A program made the translations under genes and the position numbers. 62,898 nucleotides of DNA, from the NCBI GenBank assembly GCA_903874055.1, contig CAIQQR010000119.1, positions 1-62,898 on the forward strand, in the 5' to 3' direction. Shown here one piece after another: positions 44,551 to 51,193 of the stretch (within the stretch, counting starts at the first letter, position 1; each line of letters starts with the position of its first letter). Under the pieces are notes generated by a model that made no database searches, was not told the origin of the DNA, and saw nothing but the letters and a program-made list of their open reading frames with translations. The stretch is from an uncultured Bacteroidota bacterium (GTDB lineage: Bacteria > Bacteroidota > Bacteroidia > Chitinophagales > Chitinophagaceae).

Positions 44551-45924
44551 ATGCGTCCATTATTAGTGCTGGTTTTATGTTTGCCATTTATTGCGCAAGC
44601 TCAAGTGAATCAAGATAGTATTATGATTAAAAAAATGTCAGATGAAATTTTGACCAATGGCAAAGCCTATGATTTGTTAAGAGAGCTTACTAAAAAAATA
44701 GGAGGTCGTTTGGCGGGTTCACCTCAACAACAAAATGCAGCTGTTTGGGGCAAGCGCAATATGGAAGCATTTAATCCTGATAAAGTGTATTTGCAACCAT
44801 GTAAAACACCTAGTTGGCAAAGAGGTGGTAAGGACTTTGCAGCCGTTGTGGGCGTTAATGGAAAACCAACTATCCAAAAATTAGAAGTGTTGGCATTGGG
44901 TAATTCATTAGGCAGTAATGGTTTAATAGAAGCCGAACTTTTAGCGGTGGCTAATTTTGATGAATTAGAAAAACGTAAGGATGAAGTAAAAGGAAAAATT
45001 GTTTATTTCAATAGTGAGTTTGATGCAACATTGGTGCAAACTTTTAAAGCTTATGGTGCATCTGGTGTGTACAGAAGATCGGGCCCTAGTCGTGCAGCAA
45101 AATATGGAGCAGTTGGCGTGATGATTCATTCCTTAAGTTCAGCGCCTGATAATGCGCCTCATACAGGTGCTATGGTGTATGATGAAGCACAACCAAAAAT
45201 TCCTGCCGTGGCTTTAGGACCTAATGATGCCAAGGCTTTATATGCACAAGCTAAAAAAGGAACTGTAAGAGTGCAAATGCAAACCTATGGTTTCTTTTTA
45301 CCAGATGCTGATGAAAATAATGTTGTAGCAGAATTAAAAGGCACTGAACATCCTGAAGAAATTATTACAATTGGCGGCCACCTAGATAGCTGGGATGTAA
45401 ACGAAGGTGCACATGATGATGGCGCAGGTGTGGTACATGCTATGGAAGTTTTACGAGCAATGAAAGCATTAAACTATCAACCTAAGCATACTATACGTTT
45501 TGTGTTATTTGCCAATGAAGAGAATGGTGGCAAGGGCGGTGCTAAATATGCCGATTTAGCTAAAACAAATAAAGAGAAACATATTTTGGCTTTAGAAAGT
45601 GATGAGGGTGGTTTTACGCCAAGGTCTATTGCTGTGACTTGCACGCCAGCGCAGTTTGCTCGTTTTCAAACATGGACTCCACTTTTAAAACCATACGGAA
45701 CCGAAGTGACCACTGGCGGCGGTGGCGCTGATATTGGACCATTAACTGGGTATGATAAAAATATTATTATGTCTAGCATGATTCCAGATAGTCAACGCTA
45801 CTTTGACTTGCATCATGCAAAAACAGATGTGTTTGAAAATGTAAATAAGCGTGAATTATTATTAGGCGCTGTCAACATCGCAGCCTTTATATACTTAGTA
45901 GATAAGTATGGTGTGAATCCTTAG
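44551..45924 (+). CDS. M28-family zinc aminopeptidase/carboxypeptidase, exported
   Basis: 457 residues with signal peptide MRPLLVLVLCLPFIAQAQ. A PA-like insert (about 120-260) precedes the M28 catalytic domain. The two-zinc ligands are visible: IGGHLDSWDVNEG, AHDDGAGVVHAMEVL, FANEENGGKGGAKYA, LESDEGGFTP and DLHHAKTDVFENV. Location is the periplasm or outside. The substrate is probably peptides, given another exported dipeptidase at 15 kb. It converges on the carB-like gene, sharing the second terminator-embedded element. Confidence 0.92.
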   Translation: MRPLLVLVLCLPFIAQAQVNQDSIMIKKMSDEILTNGKAYDLLRELTKKIGGRLAGSPQQQNAAVWGKRNMEAFNPDKVYLQPCKTPSWQRGGKDFAAVVGVNGKPTIQKLEVLALGNSLGSNGLIEAELLAVANFDELEKRKDEVKGKIVYFNSEFDATLVQTFKAYGASGVYRRSGPSRAAKYGAVGVMIHSLSSAPDNAPHTGAMVYDEAQPKIPAVALGPNDAKALYAQAKKGTVRVQMQTYGFFLPDADENNVVAELKGTEHPEEIITIGGHLDSWDVNEGAHDDGAGVVHAMEVLRAMKALNYQPKHTIRFVLFANEENGGKGGAKYADLAKTNKEKHILALESDEGGFTPRSIAVTCTPAQFARFQTWTPLLKPYGTEVTTGGGGADIGPLTGYDKNIIMSSMIPDSQRYFDLHHAKTDVFENVNKRELLLGAVNIAAFIYLVDKYGVNP

Positions 45925-45928
45925 TATA

Positions 45929-46040
45929 AAAAAAGCCCTTAAATTTTAATTAAGGTAAAGTAAGTCAAAGCCACCGTTTATGGGTGGCTTTGAAAAAGTC
46001 ATAAGATAAAAATAAAAAAGCCCTTAAATTTTAATTAAGG
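45929..46040. repeat. 27-bp direct repeat flanking a 58-nt insert (terminator-embedded mini-element, copy 2)
   Basis: The segment 45929-45955 (AAAAAAGCCCTTAAATTT then TAATTAAGG) is repeated exactly at 46014-46040, where it forms most of a terminator. The upstream copy stops before the closing GCTTTTTT. The 58 nt between (45956-46013) align with the insert at 15036-15094: both have AAGTAA, the CC-GTTTATG-GG hairpin and GGCTT(T)GAAAA. The direct repeats differ between the two loci; the inserts are alike. Confidence 0.85.
45966..45992. other. hairpin with GTTTATG loop (copy 2)
   Basis: Perfect 10-bp stem CAAAGCCACC / GGTGGCTTTG around the 7-nt loop GTTTATG, with no T-tract after it. Compared with copy 1 the loop is identical, the stem has changed on both sides in step, and it is one pair shorter. 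Confidence 0.9.
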
Positions 46041-46050
46041 GCTTTTTTAT
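46012..46050. terminator. bidirectional terminator between M28 peptidase and carB-like gene
   Basis: Perfect 16-bp stem ATAAAAAAGCCCTTAA / TTAAGGGCTTTTTTAT with a 7-nt loop. It ends just before the carB-like stop. Confidence 0.93.
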
Positions 46051-46052
46051 TT

Positions 46053-47246
46053 TTAACGAGAAAGGTTCATGGAACGCTCTTTGTATAATGTTCTGAAATA
46101 AGGGTCGCGTAAGTCTTTGATAAAACGAATCGCTTCACCAGTGCTCTTCATCTCTGGTCCTAATTCTTTGTTTACGCCAGGGAATTTATCAAAGCTAAAT
46201 ACAGGTTCTTTAATCGCGAAGCCGTCTAATTTTTTCTCCATGGTAAAGTCAGTTAGCTTAGCAGCGCCCAACATTATTTTAGTGGCAATATTTAAATAAG
46301 GTATTTGATATGCTTTTGCAATAAACGGTGTAGTTCTTGAAGCTCTTGGGTTGGCTTCAATCACATATACTTTATCATCTTTAATGGCAAACTGAATATT
46401 AATTAAACCTCTGATGTTTAAAGCGCGCGCAATTTTTTCACTATAAAATTCCATTGTCGCAACAATTAACGGAGTTAAATTAAATGCAGGCAATACTGCA
46501 TTACTATCACCACTATGAATACCTGCTGGCTCAATATGTTCCATTACCCCCATTACGTGAAAAGTTTCACCATCAAAAATAGCATCCACTTCGGCTTCTT
46601 GACAACGATCCAAGAAATGGTCAATTAAAATTTTATTATCAGGGATATGTTTTAAGATACTTACTACTGCGGTTTCTACTTCGGCGTCATTAATTACGAT
46701 ACGCATTCTTTGACCACCAATCACATAGCTAGGTCTTACGAGTACAGGGTAACCCACTTGGTTTGCCACTTCAATTGCTTCCTCGGCAGTGTAGGCAGTA
46801 CCATAACTTGGGTAAGGAATATTTAATTCTTTTAACAAGTCACTAAAACGACCACGGTCTTCGGCGATATCTAAACTATCAAATGAAGTACCTATAATTT
46901 TAATCCCTCTTTCTGTTAAACGCTTTGCTAATTTTAATGCAGTCTGTCCACCTAATTGTACAATCACACCCTCTGGTTGTTCTAATTCAATAATTTCCCA
47001 AAGGTGTTCCCAAAATACAGGCTCAAAATATAATTTGTCGGCCATATCAAAATCGGTAGATACGGTTTCTGGATTACAGTTTACCATGATGGCTTCGTAA
47101 CCAGATTCTTTAACGGCTAATAAACCGTGTACACAACAATAGTCAAATTCAATACCTTGCCCAATACGATTAGGGCCACTTCCTAAAACAATAATTTTCT
47201 TCTTTTTGGATGGGATGGATTCGTTGGAGTTCAGATTGTTGCTCAT
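46053..47246 (-). CDS. carB: carbamoyl-phosphate synthase large subunit, C-terminal synthetase half only
   Basis: CarB normally has about 940-1070 residues: two ATP-grasp synthetase halves plus an optional allosteric domain. This protein is 397 residues and matches only the second half: KKKIIVLGSGPNRIGQGIEF, VNCNPETVSTDFDMADKLYF, VIVQLGGQTALKLA, VLVRPSYVIGGQRM and VIEANPRASRTTPF. It ends KERSMNLSR, as in Bacteroidota CarB lacking the allosteric domain. ATG 47246 is preferred over TTG 47318. The first half is not upstream, where umuC lies instead, so CarB is either split and unlinked or this is a remnant or second copy. The reading frame is intact. Confidence 0.88.
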   Translation of the reverse strand: MSNNLNSNESIPSKKKKIIVLGSGPNRIGQGIEFDYCCVHGLLAVKESGYEAIMVNCNPETVSTDFDMADKLYFEPVFWEHLWEIIELEQPEGVIVQLGGQTALKLAKRLTERGIKIIGTSFDSLDIAEDRGRFSDLLKELNIPYPSYGTAYTAEEAIEVANQVGYPVLVRPSYVIGGQRMRIVINDAEVETAVVSILKHIPDNKILIDHFLDRCQEAEVDAIFDGETFHVMGVMEHIEPAGIHSGDSNAVLPAFNLTPLIVATMEFYSEKIARALNIRGLINIQFAIKDDKVYVIEANPRASRTTPFIAKAYQIPYLNIATKIMLGAAKLTDFTMEKKLDGFAIKEPVFSFDKFPGVNKELGPEMKSTGEAIRFIKDLRDPYFRTLYKERSMNLSR

Positions 47247-47324
47247 AGGTATAAAATTGGGCAAAAATACATCAGCGAACCCATTTTTACGAATTTTTAT
47301 GTAAGGGTTTTCCACCAAATTTAC

Positions 47325-48620
47325 TTATTGGACCTGGCAGAGCTCGTCCCAACGAGTGGTATAGCGTTTGCTGCGCTTTTCGCTACGCATTTTCCAGTTT
47401 TTTTGGGTACTGGAAGTGCCAAATTTGAGTACATCATTGCGATAAGCAGCATTCATATTATCAATAACATTCATTAGCTTTTTACGTCTTGCATCGGCCG
47501 GGGCAGCAAATAAGTTGGTTTGCAAAGCGCTATCGGGCACAAAATCACTTACAATGACCCCTGCTTTTTTGTACACTTCGCCCTCCTCAAATAAGCTTTT
47601 GCCAATGGCAACTACGGCCTTGATAATATCGGGGGTCACATTGCTTGGATTGTCTAGCAGCGTATATCCACTTACCTGACTGCCTCGATGATAGTGCGAA
47701 TACTCGCTACCAAAAGGAAGGGGAGGAGGTTTGCGTAATAAAAAAACCTGCACGCATTTTGCGGCACTTTGCTGTCTTCTTAATTTCTCACAGCAACGAG
47801 TGGCGTAAGTAGCGAGGGCTTCTTCAATTTCCTGCCAACTAGTTACATTGCGACCAAACATGCGCGTAGTAGCGATCATTTTTTTTTCGGTACGCGGCGC
47901 TTGCATGCTATGACTTTGTAATCCTTTGAGTTCTCTAATTAATTTAATGCCTGTAATGCCACCTAAAAATTTTTTACCCCAACTAAGGTCTTTCATACTT
48001 AATGCAAATGCGGTATTGATGCCGTACACTTTTAGTTTTTCACTATATTGATAACCAATTCCCCAAACATCTTCGATAGGCGTTTTTTGTAAAGCGGTTT
48101 GTATTTTTTGTGCACTATCTAAAACCACCACGCAATTGGTTTGTATTTTATTTTTTTTAGCCAACCTATTGGCAACTTTACTAAGTACTTTATTTGGTGC
48201 GGCACCAATGGATACCGAAATGCCTGTCCAAGTTTCAATCGTATTTTTTAAATGAATACAAAAATCATATACATCTTTGTCTGCAATATGATGTAAGTCT
48301 ACAAAGGCTTCATCTACCGAATACACTTCTACCTGATCCTTTGGTAGTAAGGATCTCATGGTTTCCATCACCCGCCAACTAAGGTCACCGTATAAATGGT
48401 AATTAGAAGAAAATGTGTATACCCCAAATTTTTTAATGCGCTCTGCTTCTTGAAAATAAGGTGCAGCCATGGCGATTCCTAATTTTTTTGCTTCATCGGA
48501 ACGAGAAACAATACAACCATCATTATTACTTAAAACAACAATGGGTGCGTTTTGTAAAGTAGGTGCAAAAAGCCGCTCACAGGAACAGTAAAAACTATTA
48601 CAATCAATAATCGCTTGCAC
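47325..48620 (-). CDS. umuC: Y-family DNA polymerase V catalytic subunit
   Basis: Error-prone translesion polymerase. 431 residues. Metal-binding and palm motifs are at the start (IIDCNSFYCSCERLF) and in VYSVDEAFVDLHHI (SVDEA). The HhH-like PIEDVWGIGYQYSEKL and little-finger domain follow, ending in a DUF4113-like tail (KRYTTRWDELCQVQ), the UmuC-specific C-terminus absent from DinB. It starts 33 bp after the umuD stop on the same strand, forming a umuDC operon. Confidence 0.95.
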   Translation of the reverse strand: MQAIIDCNSFYCSCERLFAPTLQNAPIVVLSNNDGCIVSRSDEAKKLGIAMAAPYFQEAERIKKFGVYTFSSNYHLYGDLSWRVMETMRSLLPKDQVEVYSVDEAFVDLHHIADKDVYDFCIHLKNTIETWTGISVSIGAAPNKVLSKVANRLAKKNKIQTNCVVVLDSAQKIQTALQKTPIEDVWGIGYQYSEKLKVYGINTAFALSMKDLSWGKKFLGGITGIKLIRELKGLQSHSMQAPRTEKKMIATTRMFGRNVTSWQEIEEALATYATRCCEKLRRQQSAAKCVQVFLLRKPPPLPFGSEYSHYHRGSQVSGYTLLDNPSNVTPDIIKAVVAIGKSLFEEGEVYKKAGVIVSDFVPDSALQTNLFAAPADARRKKLMNVIDNMNAAYRNDVLKFGTSSTQKNWKMRSEKRSKRYTTRWDELCQVQ

Positions 48621-48653
48621 AATTTTAAATTTTAATTCGCAGTTAATAATGAA

Positions 48654-49097
48654 TTATAAACCATGAATTACATAAGTCACTACGCCCCATGTTTTATAAT
48701 CTTCCAAGTGTTCAATATGGATAGCACCATACTTTTTATTTTCGGGGAGTAGGGTAACACTATGTGTTTGCATTTGTAAACGACGCACTAAAAACTCTCC
48801 ATTCAAAATAGCGACGACTACTTTTCCAGATCGGGGAGGAATACTGCGGTCCACAATTAGCGTGTCTCCAATATGAATGCCGGCACCCAGCATGGCATCA
48901 CTATTTACCCTAAAGAAAAAAGTAGCTGGTTTATTGTGAATGAGTTGCTCGTTTAGGTCAATGCCTCTTTCCATAAAGTCGTCCGATGCGGCACCAAAAC
49001 CAGTGGCATTGGCTTGTACTACTTGACTAGCTTGGTAGTTTTTATTAATCTGTTGGGTAGCGATTCCCTCGCTTGGATCCATGTCTATATATTCCAT
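48654..49097 (-). CDS. umuD: UmuD-like S24 protein lacking both catalytic residues
   Basis: Accessory subunit of DNA polymerase V; normally cleaves itself after RecA contact to become the mutagenic UmuD'. 147 residues aligned by eye with E. coli UmuD: GIDLNEQLIHNKPATFFFRV, then NSDAMLGAGI where E. coli has SGDSMIDGGI, then NGEFLVRRLQMQ where E. coli has DGEFTVKKLQL. The nucleophile Ser is therefore Ala68 and the general-base Lys is Arg105; codons GCC and CGT confirm this. The candidate cleavage region TGFGAASDD lies at 32-40. It should be unable to self-cleave. Upstream lie two operator-like boxes. Confidence 0.9.
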   Translation of the reverse strand: MEYIDMDPSEGIATQQINKNYQASQVVQANATGFGAASDDFMERGIDLNEQLIHNKPATFFFRVNSDAMLGAGIHIGDTLIVDRSIPPRSGKVVVAILNGEFLVRRLQMQTHSVTLLPENKKYGAIHIEHLEDYKTWGVVTYVIHGL

Positions 49098-49100
49098 AAA

Positions 49101-49114
49101 ACTAAATTTATTAG
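49101..49114. promoter_or_regulatory. operator-like box 1 upstream of umuD
   Basis: CTAA-N5-TTAG inverted repeat at 49102-49114 (read ACTAAATTTATTAG), 4 bp upstream of the umuD ATG. Centre-to-centre distance to box 2 is 22 bp, about two helical turns. Confidence 0.55.
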
Positions 49115-49122
49115 CAATATTA

Positions 49123-49137
49123 ACTAAATTATTTAGT
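49123..49137. promoter_or_regulatory. operator-like box 2 upstream of umuD
   Basis: ACTAAATTATTTAGT is a perfect 15-bp palindrome around one T. It has the same CTAA-N5-TTAG form as box 1. Confidence 0.6.
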
Positions 49138-49194
49138 ATTTTTATGAATATTTTCTAGCAGGCATTTTGTACCTTGGGGCTCAAATTGTGCGAC

Positions 49195-50286
49195 ATGGAT
49201 AAGCCGTTTTATATAGACCCGAATATTGCAAGAGCAAAAACGATTGATACTCGTTTTTACTTAGAAACCAAGTGGTTAGAAGCTTCGAAGGAACAAATTT
49301 TTGCTCCTAGCTGGCAGTATATTGGCCATACCGGTTTGGTGTCTAATGCGGGGGACGCATATCCAATTAAATTTTTAGAAAATTATATCAATGAGCCCTT
49401 GGTGCTAACAAAGGATGCCGAGGAGCATATTCACTGTTTGTCAAACGTGTGTACGCATCGCGGAAATTTAATGGTGTACGAACCATGCAGTGCGCAAAAA
49501 CATTTGCGTTGTAAATACCATGGTCGCGCATTTCATTTGGATGGAAAATTTATTTCCATGCCTGAGTTTAAAGACGTTGAAAATTTTATTCCAGAAAATA
49601 ATCACTTGCATCATTTGCCATTGTATCAATGGGGTCCATTGTTATTTACGCAATTGAAAAAAGGATTGGGTCCTGAATTATTTTTTAGAGAAATGGAATC
49701 ACGCATTGGATGGTTACCTATTAACGATTTAGTATTTGATGCATCAAGATCTAATGACTATTATATTAAAGCCAATTGGGCTTTGTATTGTGAAAATTAT
49801 TTGGAAGGATTTCATATTCCATTTGTACATCCAGGATTGAGTGCATTTTTAGACTTCAAGGATTATTCAACCGAAGTATTTAAATATTCAAATTTACAAT
49901 TAGGTATTGCAAAAGACGATGAGCATTGTTTTGACATACCTGCAGATCATCCTGATGCGGGCAAGCGTATTGCAGCTTATTATTTTTGGGTATTCCCAAA
50001 CATGATGTTCAACTTTTATCCTTGGGGATTGTCCTTAAATGTAGTGACACCGATAGATGCGAATAATACAAAAGTAAGTTTCCTCAGTTTTGTATTTGAT
50101 GCAAGCAAATTAGGCCAAGGCGCAGGGAGCGGATTGGATACGGTAGAGCAGGAGGACGAGGAAGTGGTGCAGTATGTACAGCAAGGGATTCGTTCACGCT
50201 TTTATCATCATGGACGCTACGCAACCCAGCGTGAGCAAGGCACACACCATTTTCACAGTTTACTCGCAAGCTTTTTAAACGAATAG
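49195..50286 (+). CDS. Rieske-type ring-hydroxylating oxygenase, alpha subunit
   Basis: Non-haem iron oxygenase subunit of 363 residues. The Rieske cluster motif is CTHRGNL ... CKYHGRAFHLDG (C-x-H, 17 residues, C-x2-H). The mononuclear iron site is NYLEGFHIPFVHPGL, giving the two histidines, with a later Asp ligand not firmly placed. The substrate is unknown; relatives act on aromatics, carnitine/choline or stachydrine. No reductase or beta subunit is adjacent. ATG 49195 is preferred over the upstream in-frame TTG-type start at 49174. It is divergent from umuD. Confidence 0.87.
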   Translation: MDKPFYIDPNIARAKTIDTRFYLETKWLEASKEQIFAPSWQYIGHTGLVSNAGDAYPIKFLENYINEPLVLTKDAEEHIHCLSNVCTHRGNLMVYEPCSAQKHLRCKYHGRAFHLDGKFISMPEFKDVENFIPENNHLHHLPLYQWGPLLFTQLKKGLGPELFFREMESRIGWLPINDLVFDASRSNDYYIKANWALYCENYLEGFHIPFVHPGLSAFLDFKDYSTEVFKYSNLQLGIAKDDEHCFDIPADHPDAGKRIAAYYFWVFPNMMFNFYPWGLSLNVVTPIDANNTKVSFLSFVFDASKLGQGAGSGLDTVEQEDEEVVQYVQQGIRSRFYHHGRYATQREQGTHHFHSLLASFLNE

Positions 50287-50287
50287 T

Positions 50288-51193
50288 TTATTTAGCCCAA
50301 CGCACTATTACATTCCAATCATTGCCGGTTTGAATATGGTATTTATCAGCAAAGCTGCCTTGGTTTAATGCAAAAGATAAATCCATTAAACTATTTAAAT
50401 ACGCAAGTGGTTTGCCAACGCCAACGCCACCGAATGTATTTTCAAAAGACATACTGCCTGTGTATACTAGTTTTTGTTTGTTAAATATTTGGACAACAAT
50501 TTCATTTTTTGCATGCGCCATGGAAGTGAATTTTTTCCAATTGTCTTGGTCAATATTTGTCCAAACATTTCCATATTGAATATCTAAAATGGAAATGTTC
50601 CCTTTTAAAATTCCATTAGCAAAACTTGCTTTTTGATATGTTAATGCAGTGATGGGTTCGCTACTTATTTTACCTACCTGCTCATAGCGAATAGTATGTG
50701 AAGCGAGTCTTGCGGCAGTATAAGCATATACGTCACGTCCATGAAAAGTATAAGAGGCGCCCGAATTTTTTCTTCTATTCACGGCTTCATCAATCTCTCT
50801 AACCGAATCAATGCCCAATGATTGCGCTATTAAAGTAAGTGTTCCATTGTCGGGAGTAACAATATAATGTCCTGTTTTTGTTTTTACTACTACTGATTTT
50901 CTGTTGGTGCCTACACCAGGGTCTACAACAGATACAAACACTGTACCTGCTGGCCAATAAGGCACTGTTTGATCTAATCGATACGCTGCTTCCCAAATAT
51001 TGTAGGCCGGAATATCATGTGTTAAATCGTATAATTTTAAATTAGGATCAACACCACTTGCAACGCCTTTCATTGCTGAAACTGCACCATCTTTGGTACC
51101 AAAATCAGTTTGAAAAACAACTATTCCATTTTGAGCATGTAAAGAAATGTTCAGCACAATAATTCCAAACAGTAGACAAATTATTTTTTTCAT
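50288..51193 (-). CDS. SAM hydroxide adenosyltransferase (DUF62) family protein, exported
   Basis: The DUF62 fold includes SAM hydrolases and fluorinase/chlorinase-type enzymes. 301 residues. The three residues used by SAM hydroxide adenosyltransferases are visible: Asp and Arg in VVDPGVGTNRKSVVV and His in FHGRDVYAYTAARLA. TDFGTKDG and VTPDNGTLTL complete the pattern. Unusually, the N-terminus MKKIICLLFGIIVLNISLHA is a signal peptide, so it should act outside the cytoplasm. The ATG at 51193 overlaps the TonB-receptor stop (TAATG), implying translational coupling. Confidence 0.87.
   Translation of the reverse strand: MKKIICLLFGIIVLNISLHAQNGIVVFQTDFGTKDGAVSAMKGVASGVDPNLKLYDLTHDIPAYNIWEAAYRLDQTVPYWPAGTVFVSVVDPGVGTNRKSVVVKTKTGHYIVTPDNGTLTLIAQSLGIDSVREIDEAVNRRKNSGASYTFHGRDVYAYTAARLASHTIRYEQVGKISSEPITALTYQKASFANGILKGNISILDIQYGNVWTNIDQDNWKKFTSMAHAKNEIVVQIFNKQKLVYTGSMSFENTFGGVGVGKPLAYLNSLMDLSFALNQGSFADKYHIQTGNDWNVIVRWAK

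Noticed and set aside
48890..48910. Ser66 of UmuD considered as an alternative nucleophile
   Set aside because: It aligns with the residue two before the catalytic Ser in E. coli UmuD, and the Lys is also missing, so it cannot restore the dyad without a shifted active site.
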